A DNA stretch of 64,000 bases from Campylorhamphus procurvoides (Eukaryota; Chordata; Aves; Passeriformes; Dendrocolaptidae): contig WBMV01003352.1 of the NCBI GenBank assembly GCA_013396655.1, positions 347,501-411,500 on the forward strand, read 5' to 3'. Position numbers and translations under genes: made by a program. Positions 13,283-24,720 of this stretch are shown one piece after another (the first letter of the stretch is position 1; each line of letters opens with the position of its first letter). The notes under the pieces were generated by a model. It was given only the letters and a program-made list of their open reading frames with translations, had not been told where the DNA came from and ran no database searches.

Positions 13283-14308
13283 GCTGTTGTACCCCACACA
13301 GAAATTGCTCTCGGGTGGGAGGTCTGGAAGCCCCCCGTGATCCCTGGCACTGCTGCCATGTGAGACAGTAAACAGCAGCAGGGCTGTGGCCAGGGGAGCA
13401 CTCAAATGCCTGCCTGGGGTGGCACCACTGAGGAACAGATCAGGAGTCCTTCACCTATTCAGCTGTAACATGTGTCTTCTAAGGTATTCACCAGCACTTG
13501 TTCAAGCAATAGTGTTTAACATCAATTAACACTCTCACTGATTCATTACATAAGGTATGCCTTAGTTCTCTAGCCTGCTGCAGAACTGACGGTAAAGTAG
13601 TACTGGATTCCTTTATTTTCCTTTTATTTTGGTCTCCCACACAAGTTAAGTTTCAGCCCTTACCTAGTTAAAGCTCAAATTTATGAACTCAGACAAGATG
13701 TTGAAAAAATCAAGACCTTCAAACTGCAGTGATAATTCCTAACACTCTGGCCTTACCCCAGCAGAAATTCCCTTCAGGAATGCTCAGTAACCTGTAAGAG
13801 CTCTCTAGCTCTGCCAGGAAGTTTTGTTGGTATCTGGGTGAATATTTAAAACACAGAATCTTTTTTGTAATCCATCTGGATTAGGCTTCTCCCCTGCTGT
13901 GATTTTACCTGGTAGATATGCAACTTCTCTGTGTACCAAAGGAATGGAGTATGATCTCCAGCGCCTGCAGGAAATGCCCTGTGGTTAAATGTTTGGGGTT
14001 TTTTTGTTTGTTTGTTTCTGTCTTCAGAGATTACATGTGATAACAAAGATTTTAAAAAACCTTTTCCGTATTTCTCGGGTAACCACAAGGAAGATAAGAG
14101 ACAGATAGTTGAAGGGGCTGAGAAATGAGTAGCCCACATTTCTGGGTATTGATTTAACCCCACTTGAAATGCAGCATTTACTACAGAACGCCTGCTGCCA
14201 GCTGAGTTTCTGCTTTGGACAGAGTCTCTCCAAACTTCCTCATTTTCAGCTCATGTGGGAAGGGAAAACAGCTGGGACTTGTGTGGTTTACTCAGTAGAC
14301 AAGTCCCG
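13283..14308. other. Unique non-coding stretch
   Basis: No gene is supported. A short T-rich run with a TTTG repeat lies at about 13998-14018. Minus-strand open frames near 13846-14233 (105 and 69 codons) overlap in different frames without recognisable domains. Confidence 0.5.
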
Positions 14309-14430
14309 TGTGCTGGAGCCAGAGACTATCCTGCATTTAATCTGGGCTCAAGATTCTGACTCATTATGTGACCCCGAGCAAATCATTTGACCTCCTTGAT
14401 CTTCTGCCAGCTCAGATGGAAAATTAGGTC
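14309..14430 (+). repeat. MIR SINE, sense orientation
   Basis: Blocks occur in the order expected of MIR: 'gtgctggagccagagact', 'aatctgggctcaagattctg', 'actcattatgtgacc', 'gagcaaatcatttgacctcc' and 'cagctcagatggaaaattagg'. They correspond to the MIR parts usually written 'ggagccagactgcctggg', 'agctgtgtgaccttgggcaa', 'ttaacctctctg' and 'catctgtaaaatggg'. This is the clearest MIR in the window and it covers most of the core. Confidence 0.7.
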
Positions 14431-16130
14431 AAAAGCAAAGACTGCAGTGGAAACTTGGGTCTGTAACTGAGCTGAATAGATGAAATGAGTAAACCTACAG
14501 GTGTTTCCCTGCGCTTGCACGGGCGATACCAACAGGAGCCACAGTGGGATTAAAACAAAAGACAGAAAATAGCAAATGTTTGGCATTTTCTCTGGCCGAG
14601 CAGAGTCTTTCATAACATGTGGCATCTCGCTGGAAACAACCCATTATAAATGCATTAAAATGAAGCAGTTCAATGTGCTGTTATGGCCAAGGTGCCATCT
14701 CCCAGGAATGTGAATTTGATAGCCATAATCACTTTTTCTGCTCTTGTATTTCTCCTTGGCTTTGGCACAGCATTCAACAGCATTCACTTCCACTTGTCCT
14801 GCCTTGAACAGAGGAGCCCAGAAATTCCAAACCACCATGAAAGATTCCACTGAATGGATTAAAAAGGTTCTCGCTGTCAGAATCGCAGGGTCTTGTTCCT
14901 GCTTCTGCCACTCTCTCACAGGGGCCCTTCTGTTTTTATCTTACCTGTCTATAAAACATTCACATTGAGATGTTCTCTAATATATTGAAATTATCAGTAC
15001 TCAGAAATTCTAGGATCAAAAAAAAAAAGAAAGGATTTTTTGGTTTATTTGGGAAAAAAACAACTTGTGAAAGTGTGATGAAAGCAATAACTGACAATGC
15101 TAAGATTGGGTTTTAGAGCCTTCAGGAGGGAGGGTCAGAGAAAGGCATGGTACAATTAGCAAGAGAAGGGAATAAAGGACATGGGATAGCCTGAGCAGGA
15201 ATTGAAAACAGATAAAAAGAAAAATTTAATGTTATATTCCTTCTCCACCCACACTCCCAAAGCTCCCTTAAAAACTGCTGTTCAGGAAAAGGTTGTTACA
15301 GTTGTGGTTACATCACAGGCCACTTGATCAAGCTTATTATGATGTCACCAGAGCCACAAAATTATTTCGAGTCTTACTGCTCACATTGCTTTTCTAATTT
15401 TTCTTTACATATCACTGTTCCAGCAGAAACTGTGAATGCCAACTGTAAGTTTGTTTGACCTTCCACTACAAATTCAAGAGTCACTGACTTATCCTACATG
15501 TAGTTTTATTGCATTGTTTTATTTTTATTACCATGCCATGGAAAACATGTTCATATTACTGAAATCCATCTGAGAGAGATCTTATTACCTGAAAAAAATT
15601 GGGTTTTTTGATCTTTATACATCAAAGGTAATCCTTTTCCACTCTACAACTGGTTTAGGGCCAGCCATGTGAATGCCACTTTTATACTTGTTTTCTGAGA
15701 ATGTCAGAAAACCCCCTTTTCCTCAATGGCTTTTAGTTTACATGCTTTTTATTTTTCTATTTAAAAAGCTGCAACTATCTATTAATTATATTTCTTTTCC
15801 TGTGGTGCAAAGCAAACTCCAGCCATTGACACCTTAAAGCATTAACTAGGAGGAAGGAAATTTTATTTCCATTGTAATTAAGTCTATTTAAGAATTATTT
15901 TCTCGTATGTTTTTTCCAGTTTGTATGTGAGCCTGAAATTATTTTGAGGTTTTTGGCTTGAGCCTCTATTGCCTCTGGTGGACTTGACACCAGGTACCTA
16001 CAATACAGCAAGATAAAATCTGAACCTTGAACTAATCCCAGCCTACAGAAAGCCCTGCCTTTGAAACAGAAGCAAAACTTTCATCTGAGCTTCTGAGGGA
16101 GAGTCTGAAAGGGGAGCTGAGACCTGAATT
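14431..16130. other. Unique AT-rich non-coding stretch
   Basis: No gene is supported. An 11-nt A run lies at 15018-15028. Open frames of at most about 91 codons lack recognisable features. The stretch 15480-15960 is strongly AT-rich with many homopolymer runs. Confidence 0.55.
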
Positions 16131-16205
16131 TCATGGCCTGATCCTGCCTTGCCGATTTGAATTGTCCTATAGTCCCACTGCAGTTATTTTGATGAGGGGA
16201 GTAAA
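16131..16205. repeat. Possible fragment of an ancient inverted-repeat element
   Basis: 'catggcctgatcctgccttg' followed about 30 bp later by 'agtcccactgcagttatttt' and 'gatgagggga' resembles a palindromic amniote DNA-transposon-like repeat that begins 'ggcctgatcctgcaa' and contains 'tcccactgaagtcaatggga'. Only one arm is visible and the match is loose. Confidence 0.25.
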
Positions 16206-17797
16206 GGAAACTGTTTCTGATTCAGTCTGATTCACCATGCCCAGGCTTCTTTCTCATGACTGATTAAACAAAACGCCACTTATTGTGTGAGCTGGTTACC
16301 ATGGGAACCAGAAACACTGCACATCAATGAACCTGATTAGAAATTGGGATCCTTTATAGTCACAAACTTATCTTTTGTGTGGAGACCTTCTTGTGAGTTT
16401 GGATCCCTGAGTTAACTTTGGGAAAGCAGTCTCTAAATTCACTCCCACAAACACACAGGGACACAGGTGCCCAGCAGTAATTTGTATGTGCAAATTAGCA
16501 TTTTCAGGAGCAAACAAAGGCCAATCATTTGTTTAAGATGTACATCTGGGAAGCCAGAGTCCTTTCCCAGATTCAAACACAAACATCTTGTCTGGCCTTG
16601 GACCTTGCCACATAAAGAATTTTTTTTAAAGGCCTGTACTTTTTCAGGCACAAAAAGGTACCTTAAGCCTGTTTTATTTCAGATATTCTCTATATATCCA
16701 TGATTTTAGTTGTCGTCTTTGACAAACTTGACTCGTTTCCCACTCTAAAATGTATGTCTTAAAGCAAGGCAATGCAGCACAAACATTTTGTTTTCTTGTA
16801 GTAGCCCACTGTGCAGAACATTTTTTCACTTCCCTTTTCTGGACTATTGATGAGATTTTCTTAAAATAAGTAGGATGTTGTTGTTTTATTCTGCCACTCA
16901 GTTCCAATTGCTGGGTTTGTTTGGTGCCACTTTCTCTAACAAGTAACACCTGAACCAATCAGACCATTTTCATATATGAATGAGGATTACACATAATGCA
17001 CGTCACTGGACAAAGAGGTTACAGCACAATGAATCTGATTTCAAGAGTTAACGTGGTTTGGCCTCAATCAGTTGTGTGCAGAAGCAGCTTTGATCTTGGG
17101 CCCGGTACCAGAATCCAGTGGATTTTGCTGTTCCTGTAAGTGCACCTGCTTAGGCCTTGGAAGAGGATGCTAAACATATGCAGAAGTTACCTTTGCACTT
17201 CATCTCTTACCTGTGAAAGGACAGAACCCTATTTGTTATCCATGTCTGGAGTGAGATTCCATCCTTTCGCCCTCTGTTTACATGGAACAGACATCAGCTC
17301 CTAATGGCTCAGCCCTTATAATCTCCTGATAGACAAGTTCAGAGATCTGAAATATGAAAGCAGCCTGGCCAGACTGTGGTGGAGAGAAGCTGAACATTGC
17401 CAAAGCCTGAAACACTCACGTGGTGGGGTCGGTATGAGGGGTCTGAGATTGTCTTGTTCCCCACAAAGGGAGCCAAAATGAGCCAGCATGAAGAATGAAT
17501 TTATGGATTCCCTGCAGAACATGATTTGTCCTGGCCATGGGAAGGTCGCTGGTAGGGCACTCTAGGTAGGATTAGACACACAGACTTGGCTTGATGATTT
17601 ATTTTTGGTTTGAAAGTAATATCACTTTTCTGTTCTAGTGCTCAATTGCAGTCCATGACAGATGGGGAGAATCCACAGCCATTTGAACTGCTTATAATAT
17701 TTCAGCATTGGCCACTGAAACCCTGTAGTTCATTGCATGTTGTTTTAGAGAGAAGTGATTAAAACAAAAAAATAACATAAGCAAAAATTTCTCTTTA
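16206..17797. other. Unique non-coding stretch
   Basis: No gene is supported; open frames reach at most 94 codons (minus 16674-16958) with no domain likeness. An RFX-like X-box, GTTACCATGGGAAC, lies at 16295-16308. It differs from the consensus in the second half site. Confidence 0.5.
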
Positions 17798-17843
17798 TTT
17801 CTTCTCCCTCTCCCCTCTTCTCTCTCCCCTTCTTTTCTTCTTT
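17798..17843. repeat. 46-nt homopyrimidine tract
   Basis: Every base from 17798 to 17843 is C or T, giving a pure homopurine complement. Such tracts can form triplex (H-DNA) structures and are prone to slippage. The Arg/Glu/Lys-rich minus-strand open frame across it (17692-17883) is a by-product of the tract and not a credible protein. Confidence 0.8.
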
Positions 17844-18570
17844 GGAAGGGCTCCAAGAGATACATTAGGAAATCAAATGCCAAATGCCAGCGAAGTCTGA
17901 ACGAGTATCAGGATAAGATTTTAAAATATGTTTTTATTAAAACATAAAAAGGGCATGCAAACTAATTTTATTTGACTGGATTACGGATAAAATGCTGAAT
18001 AGCCAGTCATTTCAATCAGACATGAAGCTTTTTGAAAGAATTCCATCTGACTTTAATAATTGTGTAAGAGCTTTTCCCTTAAAGCTTTGTTTAAAATAAA
18101 GCTTGGGAGTTTGGCACCAAGACATGTTCGTTCCAATCAACTTATAATAGAAGTGTTTGGGTTACTTCTTAACTGCAGATGCCCATGAACTTTAAAAAGT
18201 GTTGAAGGATTGTTCAGCACACACTGAGACTTAAGGAACAGATTTTATTGAGAAAAGTACCCAAAATATGTGAGATGAACTGATAGTAGAATTCAGGGCT
18301 CTTGACTCTGTTCAGCACCGTAACTTTGGAAGATATCGCTTTATTATTCCTGCCTTCCATGAGAATATTAACGTCAGCAAAAGCTCTTGCAGGAGTAAAC
18401 TTGTATTTTCCAACATTCCTTTGCTATTCATACAAGTGAATAAAAGCATTAGCAAGTTACAGACTATTCTTCATCACTGTCTGCAGTTAATCTCTCCCAG
18501 GAGATGATTAAAGTTGGAAGGACTGACAGATAACAGCCTGGCACTTGTCTGACTGTCCAGGAAATATTAT
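17844..18570. other. AT-rich unique stretch, possible conserved non-coding DNA
   Basis: No gene is supported. The part from about 17900 to 18140 is AT-rich with many TAAT and ATTA cores and no simple repeat, a texture common in conserved non-coding DNA. No evidence beyond texture is available. Confidence 0.4.
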
Positions 18571-18580
18571 CCTATATAGG
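18571..18580. promoter_or_regulatory. CArG box (SRF consensus)
   Basis: CCTATATAGG fits the SRF consensus CC(A/T)6GG exactly. It overlaps the left arm of a 9-bp inverted repeat (TATAGGAA, 3-nt spacer, TTCCTATA). Around four such CArG matches are expected by chance in 64 kb, so function is not implied. Confidence 0.3.
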
Positions 18581-21500
18581 AAAAATTCCTATATTCCTCC
18601 AAGAAACACCAACTACTGTGTGGTGAACGAGACACTGCATGACAGGGCTGAAATGCATTCAAGTGTCCAGGGAAGTTGGTTCAAGTCTCAGGGACAGAAT
18701 GGACACTTTTATGGCCTTCTTGGTTATGAAGCTTCATTATATCCCACACAAGGGAAAAGTCATGCAGGAAAGTTGTTTGGTTTTGACAAACCAGAAGCAA
18801 TAATCATGCAAGAATGACAGAAGGATGGTATCTTCAGAGCCTGCCTGAAGTTGCTGACTCTTTTGTAAAATGATGCAGAAGACTGGCTGGGGTTACAGGA
18901 GTTAATTAGTGTATGGTAGGTATGGATGAAGAGACCCTTCCTTAGGAACAAGGGATGAGTAAATAGTCATGTCACAGTGGGAATCCTGAAATCCACTGGA
19001 TACAGGGGGATTTAATGCTGCCTGTGGCTAATTTCTGCTAATGCCACTAATCGGTTCTTTGTGGGCCAACCCTTCTCTCCAGGCCTTTCCCCTCCACAGT
19101 GCACTGACCACCAAGCTCAGGCTCAGGATCCCTTTGCTGCTGGTGGTGGCAATAGACCCACCCACGGACAGGGGTGGGGTATTGCTGCCAAGGATACAGG
19201 GCAGAGATTGATCCTGTGGGACAAATCCTACTGTTGCATATAAGAACCTTCCTCTGCCAGAGGGTTAAATAAATTCCAAAGCTAATCAGTACTGCAAAAG
19301 CAAGTGGTCTCTAGTAGACAGCAATTAAGGAATTAAGGAGTTTCTCTAAAAGAGAAAGTCCTGTGCAGTAAAATAGGTGCCATGGAAGTGACAAAGTGAT
19401 TATGTGGCTTCTTTGGTGTGGAAGGGAAATGCCTAGTCACACTGGCTCCGAGACCCAGCAGGTGGGGTCCCCACCTGAATGGTCCCTGGAACATGTGGCT
19501 GCACCTCAGAACAAAAGGAACAGAAACAGTTTGGGGTGGGCTCACAGGCAGAGCCAGGAGATAAAATCTTTAAAGGATGAAACAAGACTTAAATTCACTT
19601 TCAGTTCTAAGGAGGAAGATGTTTTGGACTAGGATGAAAAAAAAGGAAAACTGAGAACTGTCAAAAGGAATTGTATCCAAAAGTAGGTTAAGATACAGAT
19701 TCAGTGTCCACTGGCTGATCATTTGTCCCTTGAAAGAAACCACTTCTCAAGTTGCTGTGGACAATGAGAATTCAGCAGCAGAAACACAACCCTTTTTGTT
19801 GTTATTGCTAACCCGTTTTTGTTAGCCTGTTCTTCCAATGTCCCGTGCTCTGGAAACAGTTACAGGATCTAAGTCCTCCAGTGACAGAAGGGAGGGAACT
19901 TTATGAGAATGGGACAGAAAGCAGGTGTGTGATGCACTGAGGAACCACGTCCCTCTTATTATAAATAATCTCACTTGTTTTGTCTTTTTCTGGTCACTTC
20001 GATTCTGTTCACTTTTGTTTATGTTAATTTAGTTTTCCTCTTTTCATTTGCTGTTCTCTAGCTAAGACAAGGAATTATATCAGCCTGGATAATTGATCTA
20101 CTTCCTCTGGATGCTGAATACTATGTCATGAATTATAATTAATATATTGGGTTATATAGTATATCAAATATATTATACTGGGCTTTATGCTCTGGTTTTG
20201 CCTGCCTCATTTGATTCCCTATGTATCTGCTTCCCTATTTTCCCCCTTGCATTCTTTTCCAATCAGTTTTGTTTCTCCCTGTTTTGCCCCTCTCAGTACA
20301 TGGTGATTTCTGTACAGTGGACACACATTCACCAGGAATGAGTTTCCCCCCCAGTGTAGCTCTCAGTTGCCCAGTTGCAGTGCCCTGGATCCCACTGGTG
20401 CCTTTGCCCTGAGCTCAGTGCCCTTTCTCCACTGATTAGCTCCTGGCAGGGCAGGGAGGAGAAACCACATATCCTTCCATTGTGAAACAGAGCCTGACCT
20501 TCCATCTGATGAAGTCAGTGATTCCAGGGAATCAGGATTGGGTCCAAAGCTGTGAAAGAAGCTTAAGCTATTTAAATTTTCATGTGTAGCCACAGAGATG
20601 GCATTCTGGGCACCAGCTTTACAAGGCCAAGGCTGCTGTTTATTCTCTCTTGCCACACTGTCTCAGTGATGAATTCATCATGGTGGAGTCCCCAAAATAC
20701 AGAGTCAAACAAAGCCACTTGCAATGATCCAGAGGCCTCATTACCATCTTCTTCAGCTCTGGGCAGCTAGTCTTGCATACATCACCCCAGCAATATTTAC
20801 CCAGGGCCATGAAAACTGCCGGAATTGTGCTTTGCCCCTGCTAGACAAAGTATACTTTTTAATAGGCATGGGTCGAAAGCAAATTGACATTTCAGAGGGA
20901 AACAGGCTGCTCCTCAAAAACTGTTAGAGATTCTGTCATCTGGAATATCCCTATCGTGGTGACCTTATTTACAGATTCCATGAAAAATACAGCATCATAA
21001 CATTGATGTATAGGCCCTCTAGCATCCAATTTCTTTAAAGGATGCCTCCATATGAAATAAGGATGCTGGTCGTGAATCCATGCATGCTGAGGCAATACTA
21101 ATGAGCCTAAGCACTGGGGAATATATTGCACACAAAGGCTCTTTTTAAACATGGTCATACACTTTGGAAATAAAGCAATTTGGCATCTTCCCATGGCTGC
21201 AAATGAGGTGGTGTTATGGGAGGGGGACTCAGGTAATAAAAGTGACAGTGGTGGAGTGTTATTGACAGCTTTTCTCGTAATTACAAACTGTATCTGCGTC
21301 TATCCAGGTTATCCAAGCTCTGGTCTTTAGGAGTAAAACACAACCATGGAGTGGTAACATTTCATTCAGTCTGGTGGAATAATACTTTATCATAAGCAAT
21401 TAAAATACCTCTTTTATTATTTTTATGCTTTTTATTGTTATAATCATGCTCATGACCGTAATTTAAATGCTCCAAGCAGGTAGGCAAGATAGACACAAGG

Positions 21501-22600
21501 CAGGTGTTTTACACCAAATTTACAGTGAAGAGATCAGGATTCCTTAAAGATTCAGGGTGAACACCAAGGAAGATCCAAGAGAGGTGAAGACAGAATGAGT
21601 GATAGTTTGTTCTTTTGTCTAGAACTGCAAAGAGCAGTTGCTCCGGGGAAGAACAGACTGACCTGAGACAGGCTTGTGACTCCTGGGCCTCTTGCTGATA
21701 AGGGATGGTAAACTGAGAACCTGGAGTCCAAAAGATTGACCAAACAACAGCAGACTGATGCTTAGGCAAAGTGGAATGACTGTGGGGAAGGGAGGACCCA
21801 GTTAAGGCTTGTGACTTCTGCAGTTGTTTTTAGCGCCTCCACCTTTCTTTCTTATTTAAACAAACTTAGCTGAAGAACCTGGAAAAGCTGGAAGTGTTTG
21901 TTCTGCTGATCATTCCTGTAATTCCAGTGAATTCTTTACTTGTCAGGAACGCTTTAATACTATTCCTGATGGAATGGCAATCTTTGTGAAATGGGAGCAT
22001 TTATGAATGTGAGTGTATGGCCATCTCTACCATGTATGTGTGTCATTACAAAATGACAGCAAAATACTACAGGGGTTTTCTAATTACCTTTCAGAATACC
22101 TCTATTTTTTCCTTTAAGTTGAAAAGTGAGTGCCTTTTTGTTTAACTTGGTATCGGTCTGTAAAAGCTATGCTGCATCTTGCAAGGGAAATAGTTTATCA
22201 GTGCGACATAATTCACCATAATTCAGCATTCAGAGCTACAGGGGACCACATCTACAAATACATTCCAAAGTACTTTCTAATAAAATAAAATAAAATGAAG
22301 TTGGGTCCTCTGATATAGAGCTGTGTTTTGCCTGCAGGCTAAAGTTATCAGGCATAGAGATCTTTAGGCTGGAACAAGTGTGTTCATTTGGCTTTCATAC
22401 CTTGGCCAGCAGTACCTTTTGTGTCTGGTATAAAGAAATTTATAGCAAGTGTTGCACACACTTTCAGCCAGCATTTTTTGTATGATCAATAGATCAGAAT
22501 TGAATGATATCAGTAGCTTAGAGTCAGCAATTCAATTTAATAGACAACTTATGAAATTAGGTCTTTAAAACAACGTTAAAACCCAATTTCATGTTTGGCA
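18581..22600. other. Unique non-coding stretch
   Basis: No gene is supported. Open frames do not exceed 100 codons (minus 20892-21194) and none shows a recognisable domain or splice-bounded structure. An AAAAT pentamer run lies near 22280-22297. The segment 20100-20180 is very AT-rich. Confidence 0.5.
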
Positions 22601-22604
22601 AACA

Positions 22605-22665
22605 GTCCGTGTAGCTCAGAGAGGCACACTGAGGTCACACAACAGCACGTTCTGCTCTCAGGGGT
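22605..22665 (-). repeat. Possible MIR fragment, antisense
   Basis: 'gctcagagaggcacactgag' followed by 'gtcacacaacagca' resembles the reverse complement of the MIR core ('actgaggcacagagagg ... aaggtcacacagc') with some internal loss. The match is only about 40 bp and the boundaries are uncertain. Confidence 0.35.
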
Positions 22666-24147
22666 CATGTAAATAACAATAACACTGTTAAAATTGGGGG
22701 GGAGTAACTTTACAAGAGTGTATGCTGGGGCAGGATGTGACTTTCATGGGAAGAGTCTCTTCCCACTGGAGCTGAGCAGTGAGGAGCCAGGTGAAGAGAG
22801 CTGACTTGAGAGGAGTTTGGATTGTCACTGATGGCATTGTGACACCAAAGTGTCTAACCAGCATATCTGTAGGTCAGCACACATGCACTGATCATATATT
22901 CTAATATATGGGATAAGTTCGGAAGTAATCATTCTTCTAATAAATTATCAAATTGATGCTCTCTATACAACATAGCTTGGTACAAATGTGACCCCTGGCT
23001 CTCATTTGTCTCCTCATGTGCAATCCTCATACATCAGGGTGTTCTGTGCAGCACAAATATGCTGTTTGGGAGAAAAGAAACAAACCCCCAGACAAATTTC
23101 CATCTTCTGTAAGCACTGTGCTGACATGTAATGGTTGGCATATTTTAATCAGGTGAAATTAGCTCCTTTTCCAATCATGAAAGTTCTCTTCTGCCTTTAA
23201 TAACTTGCATGTTTTTCTATATACATCAATAGAGTTGGCTCCTTAGGTGGTCATGTGTGTACCTGAGTGAAAATGAGTTTTATTTTCTGAGACAAGTAAC
23301 CTTTGGATATCACTGCCAGCCATTCTCAATCTGCGAGACCAAAGTGAAGGATCCCTTGTAACAACAGGCATACAACATGTTGCAGAATTTCATCCTGAAT
23401 TTCTGGTTGTTTTACACAGATTTTTTCAGTGCATTTGTACATTTGAAGGGCTCAAAGATGTCCAGGTCTTTGTTTTCACCTGGAAGAGTTTAACAATTAG
23501 TGGATGGAACCTTCAAGGCTGTTGACTGACTAGTGTCCTTTCTTTGAAAATAAATTAGTTAAACTTGTGTCTTATGGTAATTACAGCACATCACATGAAA
23601 TTATATTTATGGGATCTCATCTGTCTTAATCACTTGCAACAAAAGGCACTCAGTTGGGAGGATTGAGCAGGACTTCAGAACAACTGATGTCACCTTCAGT
23701 TGTTTAAAGGGGAAAACCAAGGAACTTCCCACATGTTTCTGGTTTGGTTTTCTCCAAGCGTGAAAACTGAATCCGTATTGCTGCTATTCGAGCACATTAC
23801 TAGGTTATTGTTTTGTGTCAGGGAACAGCAAGGTCTGCTCCCCCTTCAGGTACCACAGAGCCTGGTGCTGATGGCCCTGGCACATCCTTCGGGGTCTGAC
23901 CATGGTGTCAGAGCCAGGAGTGGTCACAGCAGTGCATGCCTTTGCCTGTGGTGGTTTTTTGCAGAGGATGCACACAAGCTCAGGGGCTGAAGCCAGCTGC
24001 CAGTGACCCCACAGACAAGGTTCGGCTGTCTTCAGCCTTTCTCATGAGTAATCCCAAAGTCTAACAGGGCTCAGCACTTCAAGCATTTGCCTTTTCAATT
24101 TGCAGGTGCTGTGCAGGAAGCCTTTGGAAAGAGAGGGGTAAGACTAG
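22666..24147. other. Unique non-coding stretch
   Basis: No gene is supported. The plus-strand frame at 23700-23990 (96 codons) has no recognisable domain and crosses a mildly GC-rich patch. No repeat was recognised. Confidence 0.5.
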
Positions 24148-24376
24148 TATGTGGTTGTGCTCATTAGTGGTAGTGGTTATTAGCGGTATTGGTAATTATG
24201 GGTTGTGGTTATTGGGGTAGTGCTAATTAGGGGTAGAGGCTTTTCGTTTGAGTGAATTTAAGGGTTAGGGCTAGGGTTAAGGTTAGGTTTATGGTTAGTG
24301 TTAGGGGTAAGGGGAATATGTGGTTGTGTTCATTATAGGTAGTGGTTATTAGCGGCAGTGGTAATTAGTGGTCATT
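24148..24376 (+). repeat. Degenerate interstitial telomere-like (TTAGGG) block flanked by a direct repeat
   Basis: From 24259 to 24312 the sequence reads as nine consecutive hexamers in one register, all TTAGGG or close variants (TAAGGG, TTAGGG, CTAGGG, TTAAGG, TTAGGT, TTATGG, TTAGTG, TTAGGG, GTAAGG). The G-rich telomere strand is on plus. A T/G-rich segment beginning 'tatgtggttgtg' occurs on both sides, starting at 24148 and 24317 (169-bp offset) and containing 'agtggttattagcgg' in both copies. The flanks share the same T/G-rich, GG-punctuated composition. Vertebrate telomeres are TTAGGG, so an old interstitial telomeric repeat is the leading reading. A TTAGGG-like minisatellite of other origin is the alternative. 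Confidence 0.65.
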
Positions 24377-24399
24377 GTTATTCATCATTAGCCATCAAC

Positions 24400-24720
24400 A
24401 GCCCAGACAAGGCAAACCATGAGCCAGGTCCAGTGTCCTTCCAGGGAGCCCAAACAGGATAAAAGCAGACAGGGCCACACTGGAGACAAGGCTACAGCAG
24501 GGACCAGAGTCCAGCTAGGGGATGGGGCCATAGCCAGGACTTGGGGACATCTGCCACACATACCTAAACTTGTGTGCAGGGAGCAGTGGGTGCAGGGTCC
24601 ACTCAGGAGGCAACCCTGCAGGCAAACACACCGACAAACCAGGTCGGGCAGGGCTGAAAGCCTGGAATTCAGTGGAGCCCCTGGGCAAGGAGCGGGGCCC
24701 AGGTGAGGGACAGGGCCATT
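24400..24720. other. GC-rich purine-biased stretch
   Basis: The stretch is rich in GGGCCA, CAGGG and GACA words on the plus strand and looks like locally duplicated, decayed low-complexity DNA. A plus-strand frame (24419-24706, 95 codons) is open but has no recognisable domain. It is probably an effect of composition. Confidence 0.4.

Noticed and set aside
16295..16308. RFX X-box-like GTTACCATGGGAAC
   Set aside because: The second half site departs from consensus and one such near-match is expected by chance; kept only as a note.
17692..17883. Charged Arg/Glu/Lys minus-strand open frame
   Set aside because: It is the translation of the homopurine complement of the 46-nt pyrimidine tract.
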